From the NCBI GenBank assembly GCA_027579435.1, contig JANBPK010001149.1, forward strand, positions 1 through 23,037: a stretch of DNA of 23,037 bases, given 5' to 3'. Positions within the stretch are counted from its first letter, which is position 1, and every line of letters begins with the position of its first letter. The translations under genes and the position numbers were made by a program. The notes below the pieces were generated by a model. The model saw nothing but the letters and a program-made list of their open reading frames with translations. It did not search any database and had not been told where the DNA came from. The stretch comes from Candolleomyces eurysporus. Its lineage: Eukaryota; Basidiomycota; Agaricomycetes; Agaricales; Psathyrellaceae. Of this stretch, positions 8,855 to 17,439 are shown piece by piece.

Positions 8855-9832
8855 TCAGTCCTCTTGAAAATCCTCATTGAAAGAGCCTGGAGTGGTTCGT
8901 GTAGAAACAAATTGGCTCCTCCCTTTGAGGTCATCCAAAGTCTCCACCATCTGAGACATTACCCTGCTCATGCGTTCTTGTTCGCGACGAATTTGATTTA
9001 AACCAGAGTTGCGCTCTGGTTCCTGATTTTGGACGTACTGTTGCGTCTGAGGTGGCAAAGGCGTTTGCGAAGACGATGGTTTGTTTGCAAGGCTCTCCAT
9101 AGCAGCCTGCAATTGTCGGAACTCTTCATGAGTTACCGATTCCACCTCTGGGGCATAGTTATAGTTGAACTGCTGCCTGGAATATTCGTCCTCGTCGTAC
9201 ATTCCTTGCATATTCTGCACTGCTCCAGTCACATATTTGTCCACATATTCGCGCATGCTTTCTTTCTCATTCTGAACGAGGCGCCTTCCATCAGAAGTGA
9301 ATAGGCCTTCCGGCCTGACTTGAATTTTGCTGGCTTGCAGATGAGCATTGTGAGCCAAACAGTTATTCAGGTAGTGACCCGGTTGATTGCAATAGTAACA
9401 AATTGGAGTTTGGGAACTTTGGTTCATCATGGGCGGCGGTGGCCGCTGAGGACAACTCTGCTGATTTAGCGAGAAGTTGTGTGGGTTCCTCAGCATGATG
9501 TCCATCTTGTCCTTGGTATTCCCCACTTCATCAAAGAAACGCTCGTTCTTATGATCGTACTCGTTGAACTTCTTGTTCAACATCGAATGGAAACACTGCA
9601 ATAAGCGATCCTCATCAAGTTCTTTCTTGACGACAGGAGGTGCACTTTCTTTAGGGACGGAAGGTCCAGACGGAGCTTCCGGAACTGTAGCTCGGTTCGT
9701 GAAGGAAAAGGGCTTGGGTAGAACACTCCCAAGTTGCCTCTCAAAGTTGAACCCATCGGAAAACTGCTTCCTCACATTCGCGAGGTGCTCTGCTTTCTCT
9801 AGGTACTTGCCCCACTTCAAGGGTTCCGTTCC
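8855..9832 (-). CDS. gag: Gag copy 1, C-terminal part with zinc knuckle
   Basis: This open frame continues Gag after an in-frame TGA at 9833-9835. It contains one CCHC zinc knuckle, CYYCNQPGHYLNNC (C-x2-C-x4-H-x4-C), the nucleic-acid-binding signature of nucleocapsid. A Gln/Asn-rich tail with a possible coiled coil (RREQERMSRVMSQMVETL) follows. It ends at TGA 8855-8857, at the same position as in copy 2. In copy 2 the protease frame continues directly beyond this stop; in copy 1 a 1-nt deletion just after it breaks that link. The knuckle would bind the element RNA for packaging. Confidence 0.75.
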   Translation of the reverse strand, partial: GTEPLKWGKYLEKAEHLANVRKQFSDGFNFERQLGSVLPKPFSFTNRATVPEAPSGPSVPKESAPPVVKKELDEDRLLQCFHSMLNKKFNEYDHKNERFFDEVGNTKDKMDIMLRNPHNFSLNQQSCPQRPPPPMMNQSSQTPICYYCNQPGHYLNNCLAHNAHLQASKIQVRPEGLFTSDGRRLVQNEKESMREYVDKYVTGAVQNMQGMYDEDEYSRQQFNYNYAPEVESVTHEEFRQLQAAMESLANKPSSSQTPLPPQTQQYVQNQEPERNSGLNQIRREQERMSRVMSQMVETLDDLKGRSQFVSTRTTPGSFNEDFQED

Positions 9833-10852
9833 TCAAACTAAGTCCTTTTCTTTATCATTCCCATTCTCAAGCGCTAAAGCTTCGAGAACCTGATCGCAGA
9901 AATCTTCATCCAGAGTGCCTAAGTACAATTTGGCTAATTCTTGGTTGCTCACGATTGTGTCCTCTAGCTTCCTGGCCTCATGCCTGAACTTTAGATGAAA
10001 CTCGATCAGCGAGTCGTAATGTTTTCGCTTAGTACCCANATAAGGNACACAAACGATCCTNAGGTGTGANANNTCACCNTTGGCNTGNCTNAAGGCTTCA
10101 GGATGNAATCCNAGAACTTGGNTTTTGAACTGNTCATAAGTCCCAGTCTTGTATTTNTCCATCTGNATCCAGACTTGTCTCTCNGTGTANGTAAGGTAGT
10201 AGCACAANATCTTCTTCCTGATCCTGTCTGTCTCTACTTTGTTCTGTGCCATTACTTCCTCACATTCTTGAATGTAATCCAAGATTCGCNACTTCTCGTA
10301 GCGNGGACGATTCGATGCATAGTTGGGAGGGAACTGTTTGCCTGTAGGCATGNTCTCGAGTCCNTCNCCTACCATGATCTCGGGGTCTAGAATTTCAGCC
10401 ATTTCTTCNAAGNGAACTGGCCTTCNTGAAGTTCTAGTTCTTTCTTTTCTGTGGGGCCGAGAGCTCATGGTCTCTTGGCTTGGTCTCTCTTGTTCTACTG
10501 AACGGATACTNGAGGTAAGATTNNGTGCAATCTCCTCGATTTNGTCTAACNAAGTTGATAGGTTATCTGCGCTTTGTAGGGCNCGTTCTGCTGTCTCTTT
10601 AAGCNCACGCTTAACTGAATGAATGTCTCTGGGATACACAGTAGGGATGCCAGGCGATAGTCCTGCCCTTCGAGAATTAGCTGTACTTCTTCCTTGAGTT
10701 CTCGAAGTAAAATGATCGACTTCTATAGACTCAGAACAGTGATCTGAAGTTGTAGCTTCTTCTCGTCGCTTTCCTTTCTGTTTCTTTACGAGATCACTCG
10801 CTTTGAGAGGCGGAATGATGACTTTTCGCACTTCGCGAACTGAATGATAGTC
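9833..10852 (-). pseudogene. gag: Gag copy 1, N-terminal and capsid part
   Basis: An open frame runs from a TAATAA just upstream (10853-10858) to TGA at 9833-9835 and is in the same frame as the downstream Gag piece. The stop is followed by GGA and could be a decayed CGA. The start is uncertain. No ATG occurs near the upstream end; the first clear ATG is at 10468 (MSSRPHRK), so the first 120 or so codons may be leader or use a non-ATG start. The middle has the look of a Gypsy capsid (RKxLCYYL, then EFHLKFRHEARKLED and LYLGTLDEDF). About 30 N bases at 10039-10617 blur the sequence. Copy 2 does not reach this part, so no comparison is possible here. Confidence 0.6.
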
Positions 10853-10933
10853 TTATTAAGACTGGGTGGCGCAAAGGCAAGTCGTAGAGACAATAAAACC
10901 GAAGTCAATTGATCCTTTAAGACTCCCCCTCGN

Positions 10934-10944
10934 GGTGGGCTCCA
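10934..10944 (-). other. Primer-binding-site candidate
   Basis: On the minus strand TGGAGCCCACC begins 5 nt after the LTR end. TGG is the complement of tRNA CCA. The implied tRNA would end GGTGGGCTCCA, with U at position 73, which is usual for eukaryotic tRNA-Cys. Agreement beyond the acceptor stem cannot be judged because of an N at 10933. Confidence 0.4.
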
Positions 10945-11002
10945 ATAGATGATGTGCAGGTAGCGAACTAGGGCTCTCTAACCAACAAAACTATAGAACT
11001 CA

Positions 11003-11037
11003 AACACACACACACAACCACAANAACACNACACACC
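11003..11037. repeat. CA microsatellite
   Basis: A run of CA dinucleotides is followed by an imperfect CA-rich tract with two N bases, close to the 3' edge (minus strand) of the LTR. The solo LTR has a comparable GT run near its own end (about 7755). Confidence 0.6.
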
Positions 11038-11435
11038 AAATACCTTCGTGAAGATAAAGGCGGGCAAGGGGTATAGGTAAAAGCTCTAAGTCTAGTCGAC
11101 AGAGGCTTCTAGAACTCTTCTTGTACAATCGCAAGTTCGAGGGGGAGCTAAGGCTCAACCAGCAACGATAGAAATGCTTCACGAAGTGACTTCGCTAACA
11201 CACGGTAGGGTTCGAGATACGACGGATAACTTCGCGAACAGAGAACACGGTCTCTAGCAACTTTAACGCAAGAACGATTCGATAAACGCAAGCAACACAA
11301 CTCTGATTGACTTCGCGAACTTAAACACTCTTTTCTCGATAACAGATGGCTCTCGTAGATTCCTGGGAACACGGTCCCGACGCGAAATACAAACGCTAGC
11401 TACCCGCTAATGATGATACAAGTAAAACAGAGACG

Positions 11436-11443
11436 TATATATA
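11436..11443 (-). promoter_or_regulatory. LTR TATA box
   Basis: The alternating TATATATA run lies about 860 bp from the 5' edge and 490 bp from the 3' edge of the LTR on the element strand. It probably drives gag-pol RNA and marks the U3/R border. The proportions match those in the unrelated solo LTR. Confidence 0.4.
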
Positions 11444-12301
11444 TGTAATTAATGTTTGGCAAACAGACAGAGAAACAAACAGATGACAGAGACGGAGAGA
11501 GATAAGAAACACGATCATATGAGGGTATCGAAGGCCGAGAGTTGAGTCTCGAACTTTAGAACACAGTCCAGGCGCTTCGCGAACCTGTTCTGGACGCGGC
11601 TGTTATCGAGTCCGCATGGATATTCACCGAGGATTGCTTCCGGAGAGCGCGCCCTTCCGTTCGCGCACCTAATCCGACGAATTGATCCGACTTTTGGGTG
11701 CTTGGCTCCACCAAGCCACACTGCTTCACTACTCTGCTGACTCTTTCCTTCTCTTGGCTATGGACAGGCTGACCGAGCTTCGGGTTGCTGACCCTATACG
11801 CTTTAGTCGTGCTTTCCGGTTTTCCGTTCGGGTTCATGAACATCGGACGATCCTTCCGAAGCTGAATCAATTAACGTTGATACCTCCCAAAAGAGTAAGG
11901 TCAGCGCTTGTTGACTTAGCGGATCGACAATCAGGTTCTCGAAGCCATCGGCTACTTCACGAAGACTTCCGCTTAGCAATGTCAGGGCGAATTCCCCTGT
12001 AATATGCATGACTCCCGCTGATATCGTCCCTCGCCAGGTCAGGCATATCAGGTAGCTTTGATCTACTTGTAGCTGTTTCAGATACGTTCACAAGGTCTTC
12101 ACGAACTTAAAGTACCGTTGTAGAACCGTCTTACTCGTCTGTCCTGTCTCTTGCTAGGTAGTCTGCTTAGTTGGCAACCAGGGAAAGCTCCAACTCTATA
12201 GTTTCCCACTTCACAAAGATCTTCTGTATGCACAAGTCGGTTCACGAACATTAAGAGCAAGTTCGCGAATTTTATAGGGTGTTCGCGCAGGCGGCGCATC
12301 A

Positions 12302-12336
12302 TCTCCCCCCGACTTAAGATCTTCACTGTCCTCAGT
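12302..12336 (-). other. Second polypurine tract, adjoining the LTR
   Basis: The minus strand reads TTAAGTCGGGGGGAGA directly before the LTR start TGATG, the textbook place for plus-strand DNA priming. The DNA just upstream can be read as a short peptide ending in EDLKSGGR and a stop, as if it were a leftover end of a Pol frame. It matches the module after integrase (17401-17435) at 27 of 35 positions. Confidence 0.6.
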
Positions 12337-12699
12337 GAACAGTAAGTCTGACATTGATCCGCTTCCATCTCTTTATTGGCCTAAGCCCCGACAGTCTTCT
12401 TATTGCATCCGCTTTGCCGAAGATCATCGTTCCGCTGCTTTCCTTCCCTAAAAGGCAACCGCGCCTGGCGCCATCAAAATGACTTAGCCGTTGCAACTAT
12501 TACGTCTAACTGCTCTTTTTCGATCGATCGCGAAAGTTTAAAACTATTCAGTTTTACCGGGGTCCCCCAACTGAATGTCTTTGTCATGAGACTTCTTTTC
12601 AAGCTCTCGTCCTGCCTTCAGCCATTTTTAAGAGGCCACCGTGGCACCGGGGTTCGAAAATTTTTCTTTCTTCCCTTTCTCCCACTTCTCCCCTTCACT
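12337..12699 (+). promoter_or_regulatory. Gene A upstream region
   Basis: The 363 bp between the polypurine tract and the gene A ATG hold no credible gene. It has a 7-bp-stem inverted repeat with a 4-nt loop at 12539-12556, the palindrome GGGGTCCCC near 12559, and a pyrimidine-rich run just before the ATG as in many fungal promoters. I see no clear TATA box. Confidence 0.4.
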
Positions 12700-14911
12700 A
12701 TGCCCAAACCCGCAGATATTTACGCGCAGTTCCACGCGGTCATGGAGCCAATCAAGGTGTGGGTCGCGGGAGAGCCTCCTGAAGAGCTCATGAGCCCCGG
12801 CCTCTTCATCACCCAAGTGCTTCAGCTCGTGGTACGTCTCTTTTCTCTGCTCGTGCTTCCTTCCTAGTCTCATCCACCCCCCTTCTCTTCTTTTAGGTAT
12901 GGATGCACAGCTCCAAAGCTAATGAGATCCTGGAGTACCCGGCCGCCCAAGCCTTATGTTCCTGGGTTGGCTACGTTCTCTCCAAGAACTACTTTCCCGC
13001 TGTCGCTGTTCAACCTCCCGATGTCATGGCGATTCTTAACCGCTTGAACCCCACTCCTCCTGAAGTGCTTCCTGAACTCTCTACTGTTCCACCAAACCTC
13101 AAGGCGCACCTGCAGCTCAAGGAGGAAGCCACGAAATCGCGAAAGGTCATGCCCAGGCCCGTTAAGAAGGTTCACCAACAGGGTTCGCGAGTTTTTACTT
13201 TATCCGGCCTCCCCACTTCTCGGTGGCTTCACGAAGCTGACGCCCCCATTTTTGACCTTCGTTTAGCCAAGTCTTCGTCATCTAAGCAAGTTAAGGCCGC
13301 TCCTGAAGCGCCTAAGGTCGTCTCCAAGAAGCGCGGTCGGGCTGATAGTTCCCCACTTCCAGTCAAAGTAGAAAAGAGGGATCCACTCCCTAAGGTGCGC
13401 CCCTTTCAGCTTGGTATCCTCGCGAACTTGTTTATTAACTCCCTTTACAGACTAAACGTCCTCGTACCAGCTCTCCTGAGGCCTCTCGCTCCCTCCGGTC
13501 TCGCAGCAAACGACAATCTTCTCCTCCTCCTCCCAAGTCTTCGGTCGCGCGTGGAAAGCAACGAGCCAAGCCTGTGGTCGAGTCTGAAGTCGAGTCTGAA
13601 GCAGAAGAAGATGAAGAAGCGGAAGAAGAGGAAGAAGCTGCTTCCGAAGAGGACTCAGACCAGGAAGCCATCGTTGTCGATCCTGCCGAGCCTGATCCTT
13701 CTTTGGCCGCTCTGGACGACGACGAGGTCGACCAGTTGGCTTCCTCGCCTCCCGAAGATCCGCCTCTCTCCCGCAAGTGGACCGCTAAGCGCAAAGGCAG
13801 AAAGGTTTCCTCGGCTCCTATCATCGACGAGGAGGAGGATGAAGAACCCGCTTCTCGAAGGACGCCCAAGACGCCCACGCCTAAGCCCGCTGCCCGTTCT
13901 AAAAGTCGCAAGCCCGTCGTCGAGATCCCTATCCCATCTACTATTCGTCCCAGCAAAACTGCCGTCCCTGCCAACAACCAGACGCTTCCGGAACGCGCCA
14001 TCCGCATCTACGAGAGCGTGGCTCCGGTCTCCGTCTTTCTTTCCGATCCTCAAGCGGCCGCTCTACTTTCCGAACGTCCTCGCGAGGTTGAGCCGGTTCG
14101 TGAACCTCTTTCTTTGCTATCCCCCTTTCTCCTCTTACTTACACACCTTCACAGCTCCGCCTTCCCTGTCGCAATCGGGTCTGTCTCGAAGACCCCACCA
14201 AATGCGTTCCTTACCCCGGCAAGTCTCACAAGTGCGGTCCATGCCAAAAGGGCAGAGCCACTTGTACCTGGTGTCGCAACGAAGGGGAAACCGACCTCAC
14301 CGAGCTCCTTCGAGGCTATTGGGACCTTGCCCATGGCCCTTCCAATGCGGCCTGTACGTTGTCCTCTTTCCTCCTTCGCTTCATGAACTTCACTAATATT
14401 TCACGAAGTCATGAATCGCCTTTATTCCGACATGCGGGAGCGCTGGGATTCGTACCAGACTCTCCAGGCTATGGCCGATCGCGAGGCCACTCGATTCCAG
14501 GCCGCCCGCCGCTTCATTTCCAGCTATATTCAGACTCTAGAGCTCAACACCGATCCTTTCGTCGACCAACTGGCAGATCGTCCCACCATCGCGCGGCTCG
14601 TGGCTGAGTTCCCCGGCATTCCTTATGAAGAGCCGGGCCAAGTGCCGCCTCTCGAGTCTTTCCTTGCTCTCCGAGCCCCCCCTTTTCCAACCTTAATGAA
14701 GCCTCCTACTGCTCCGGTTCCTCAAGACCCTCCTCTTTCTCCCAGCTCAGGTCAAGAACTACTTCGTCAAAGCGCTCAACAACTTGGAACGCTTCCACAA
14801 CTTCCGGGAGCTAGGGGCTCCCCTTTCCAGCTTCGCCCCGCATTCCAGACGCCTCCTAAGCCTGCCGCCCGTCCGCCCAGTACCTCTCCTACTCCTCCCC
14901 CTGCTTCGTGA
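12700..14911 (+). CDS. Gene A, copy 2: antisense intron-containing cargo gene with a cysteine cluster
   Basis: Spliced model: 12700-12831, 12897-13182, 13267-13394, 13451-14095, 14155-14353, 14409-14911, giving 630 residues with all phases consistent. The intron at 13183-13266 is 84 nt and stop-free, so it may be retained. The protein starts MPKPADIY. It has a folded-looking N-terminus with Trp residues, Lys/Arg-rich runs (KKRGR; KWTAKRKGRK near 291), a long acidic stretch at about 224-277 and, in exon 5, a cluster Cx4Cx6Cx9Cx2Cx6Cx2C at 402-437 that could bind zinc and recalls fungal Zn2Cys6-like fingers. A helical segment then a Pro-rich tail follow. The composition suggests a nuclear DNA- or chromatin-binding protein; this is inference. 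The C-terminus is uncertain: another frame from about 14745 reads well, so a further intron is possible. I recognise no named family. Confidence 0.65.
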
Positions 14912-15816
14912 ACATCGTCAACGCGCTGGAAGGGGCTTGGGTTTGGGTTGGGTAGGATTCGCAGGTGCTTCCCTTCACCGTCGAGACTCCGGGTGAGGTC
15001 GATGGTGTCTGGGTTCGTCTGTCGCTTCCTTCCGCAGGGTAGGGTCCCCCTTTCATTTCGTCATCTCATCCTCGTCATCTTGGACTGCTTGCGCCTTGTT
15101 CATGAACCTCTTTCTCTCTTCTTGAACCTCTCTTGGGACTTCTAGAGGCTTCTTTTCACTGCATCGTCGTCATCCTCTCTTGCTTCTTGTCCGCTTTTTA
15201 CATGTACATGATCGTCGACGCGAACTGCTCTTCCCCCATACCCTGTGCTCTTCTATTTATCAGGTAGAGTAGCTTCTTACAGTTCGGCCTCCAGCTCATT
15301 CAGTCACACCTTCACACAGCCGCATAATACCTGTCTCCTTCCACTTCTTGTATACTATCTTTCCTCCATGTATCACTAGTCTTTCAGCCTGTCAATTCGA
15401 CGCCTGCCCTTGTGCTCCTCATGACTAAGTCTTACTAAGTACAGAGCCAAGTTACTTCATGAAGTTTGGAGTCCGTTTTGGTTTAAATTCCCGAAGCCTC
15501 AAATCGCCAAGTCTTATCTTCGCGAAGCGTGTGAGCACAACTGATTGACACATGTGCAAATCTTTCATCATCATCAGCTGTTCGCTAAGTAGAGTAGCTG
15601 ACTGATCAAATGGGGTAGCCACTTCACGAACAGCCAATCCTAGCTTTGAGGAATAAACCGGGCAGAGATGGCTGCAACTTCCAGTAATTAACCATGCGAT
15701 ACCTCGGAGTAATATGCGGATACCTTCATGAAGGTCCGTGCGCCATCCGTGATATAAAAGCCAATTTTTCTGGCCATGTTTCTTTATCCTCATCCTCATT
15801 CTTTACTTCTCTTATC
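14912..15816 (+). promoter_or_regulatory. Gene A 3' flank and gene B promoter, copy 2
   Basis: Up to about 15040 the DNA still looks partly coding in one frame and may belong to a longer gene A end. From 15172 it aligns with 187-860. Promoter elements match copy 1: CACATGTG at about 15550, CGG triplets at 15705-15707 and 15717-15719 (9 nt apart), the palindrome CTTCATGAAG at 15724-15733, and TATAAAA at 15753-15759, 58 nt before the ATG. Confidence 0.55.
15753..15759 (+). promoter_or_regulatory. TATA box of gene B
   Basis: TATAAAA lies 58 nt upstream of the gene B ATG. The equivalent in copy 1 is GATAAAAG at 796-803, at the same distance. It points away from gag-pol, supporting an independent antisense promoter. 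Confidence 0.55.
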
Positions 15817-17147
15817 ATGCCTCCCAAGAAAACTACCCCTCCTCTCAATGCCGACGCCGTGCTTCTGGACTTTGCAAGTCAGGAGCCTCTGGTTGTTAAG
15901 GTCATCAACGCCAAAGCCAAGAAATTGGTCCAGCTTCGCAAGGATGCTGGTTCCGAGTTCCAGGCGGACGGTGCGGTCTCAAAGTCGACTGTTTTCCTCA
16001 TGAAGGCGGCCCTTCGTGCCATAGTCCTTCTATTCGATGTTCGTCCTTTACTCCTTCTTGGAGATCCGTCTCTTATTGACTTCGCAAACCAGGACTGGGA
16101 ACCAAAGGCCGTCGAAATCCTTAGGACCGACCCAACCTTCGTATCTTTCGTTCGCCAGGCTTCCGCTGTGATCTTCACGCATCAGACTTGGTGCTCTGAT
16201 CACAACATCAGCTTCCCTAGCGAGGTCGTGAAGTCCGTGCTGGCCTTGGCCACCGATCTCAAGAACGAAAGCAAGGCTCGTCGCGGTTTGAACAACGGTT
16301 CGCCTTATTTTCCTCTTCGCGACCTTCTCAAGTCTGACATTCTGCCTTCACGAACTCTCTCTGTCTCAGCTTCTGGTACTGTCATTGAACTTTCCGATAG
16401 TCCTGATTCTGACTCTTCTTCTGGAGGCGCTCCGTCCACCACCGACAACTCCGTGGTTGATGTTGACGTAACCATGTCCGAGCCTACTCCTTCCAAAGGT
16501 CGTGGAAAGGTTCGTGAAGTTCGTATTACTCTTCTCGAAGTCTCTTCTTCAACTCTTGCTCTTAGGGAAAGGCCTCTATGCGCGCCTCGGCTCCTCCAGC
16601 TGTCCCTACCCCTCGGAAGATGGATTATATCTCGGTCCCTGGCATGGATACTGGTTCTCCTGCCTACCTGAGGTCTATGGCTTTGAACTCGAAGCGGGCT
16701 CGCGCTGAGAGGGACTTGCCTCCCATTGACACTGGTTCTACCANTTCGCAAACCGCTCATCGTCTTTTCCCCGATGGTGGCTTGCTCGAGTATAGTAAGT
16801 CTTTCCGTCTTCTTCCTTTTTTGTCACTTCTCTAACTTCTTGAAGTCGATGACAGGGCTATTTCCAACGAGTTTATCTCTTTGGTCCTCGCTAAGACCCA
16901 TGGTGCTATCGCGAACTTTACTGAGCGTGCTCAGGAAGAAGATTCCCTTCGTCGTGCCATTAGCGAGACTCGTTTGGAGATGGTTTCCGTTATCCACAAG
17001 CTCCACATCTTCGCGAACTATTGGGAGATCCTCAACAAGGAATATGCTTCCCTCAAGTCCTCTTTGGCTACCTTCTGCTCTGAGAAGGCTCCCGAAGTTC
17101 CTGAAGCTCCCGAAATCATTCCTCTTGATCCCGCCATCGAGATTTAG
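15817..17147 (+). CDS. Gene B, copy 2: antisense intron-containing cargo gene of unknown function
   Basis: Exons 15817-16038, 16093-16297, 16370-16509, 16566-16794 and 16846-17147 join to 1098 nt, or 365 residues, with all phases consistent. Intron 4 has the consensus donor GTAAGT. Introns 1 and 2 are multiples of three, so unspliced reading gives a deceptive long frame. Features: a Lys/Pro-rich start; exon 2 with DWEPKAVEILR and conserved Trp and Cys; TVIELSDSPDSD at 146-157, a good SUMO-interaction-like motif; a Ser/Thr-rich linker; a basic Arg-rich stretch (NSKRARAER); and a helical, charged region at 266-345 that may form a coiled coil, ending in a Pro/Glu tail. One N at 16744 is T in copy 1. 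It converges with pol. The function is unknown; nuclear location and SUMO binding are inferences. Confidence 0.75.
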
Positions 17148-17439
17148 GATATATATACCCTCAAATATGTCTCTCTTTAACTTTTCTTGAACTCTTAACT
17201 CGTCGTCTTTCAACTTCTTGAACTCCCTCTTACTAATATGGAAAACAGTAGCTACTTTTTGCATTAGCCCTCTGTAATCGCATAGTACTCTCTTAAGTCT
17301 ACCTTCTTTTTAAAACTGCCCCTGTTTTTCGAGTTTTTCTATGCCTTGAAGGCTGATCCCAAAGGTAACTCGCGAAAATATAGTTCGCGAAGCGTACTTC
17401 TCTCCCCCCGACTTAAAAGAAATGCTGTCCTCAGCACCT
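17148..17439. other. Convergent spacer between gene B and pol, copy 2
   Basis: The 292 bp between the gene B and pol stops closely match 2193-2481. It contains the polypurine-like module at 17401-17435 and two palindromic words (17384-17391 and the decayed one at about 17370). No gene is visible. Confidence 0.6.
17401..17435 (-). other. First polypurine-like module after pol, copy 2
   Basis: The minus strand reads TTAAGTCGGGGGGAGA 28 nt or so after the integrase stop. It is the same as in copy 1 (2443-2477) and 27/35 identical to the LTR-adjacent tract at 12302-12336. It is conserved in both copies although 5 kb from the LTR. Confidence 0.55.

Larger units (their letters stand above)
1..12301 (-). 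mobile_element. Ty3/Gypsy-type LTR retrotransposon, copy 1 (left end outside window)
   Basis: Read on the minus strand this copy has the LTR (12301 to 10950), a PBS-like site, gag, protease, RT, RNase H and integrase, a polypurine-like module, then plus-strand gene B and a remnant of gene A. Its own 3' LTR would lie left of base 1. Domain order PR-RT-RH-IN is that of Ty3/Gypsy. The copy is inactive: it carries a stop within gag (9833), a 1-nt deletion after the gag stop, a 1252-bp LTR inserted in protease, a stop at 6226, a 4-nt deletion near 5348 and a 4-nt insertion at about 5117 in RT, and a 1250-bp deletion in gene A. Matching positions in copy 2 lie about 14.95-15.0 kb to the right, so the full unit is about 15 kb. 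Confidence 0.85.
10950..12301 (-). repeat. Long terminal repeat shared by the two element copies
   Basis: On the minus strand the segment begins TGATGCGCC and ends GCACATCA, giving 5-bp inverted ends. A PBS-like site follows and a polypurine tract precedes it. Its ends resemble those of the independently bounded solo LTR at 6542-7793. Inside are a TATA run at 11436-11443, six or so TTCGCGAA-type palindromes, two small hairpins with an identical loop (11241-11254, 11365-11378) and a CA microsatellite near 11003. Only one copy is in the window, so LTR identity cannot be tested here. No real gene is seen; open frames in it are short and low in coding character. Confidence 0.65.

Noticed and set aside
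9833..9835. Second readthrough stop within gag
   Set aside because: TGA GGA resembles the gag-protease stop, but it lies inside gag, copy 2 does not cover it, and CGA-to-TGA decay is the simpler reading.
11515..12009. Minus- and plus-strand open frames inside the LTR
   Set aside because: Short, overlapping on both strands and without recognisable domains; they lie within LTR boundaries.
13435..14053. Minus-strand Ser-rich and Arg-rich open frames opposite gene A
   Set aside because: They mirror the Glu/Asp-rich codons of gene A exon 4; low complexity and no motif.
14784..14996. Alternative C-terminal frame of gene A as a separate gene
   Set aside because: It may be a further exon of gene A joined by an unseen intron; there is not enough evidence to call it alone.
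17300..17412. LTR start directly after the first polypurine module
   Set aside because: No TG start follows the purine run, and gene B lies within 260 bp; the LTR-like ends are found at 12301 instead.
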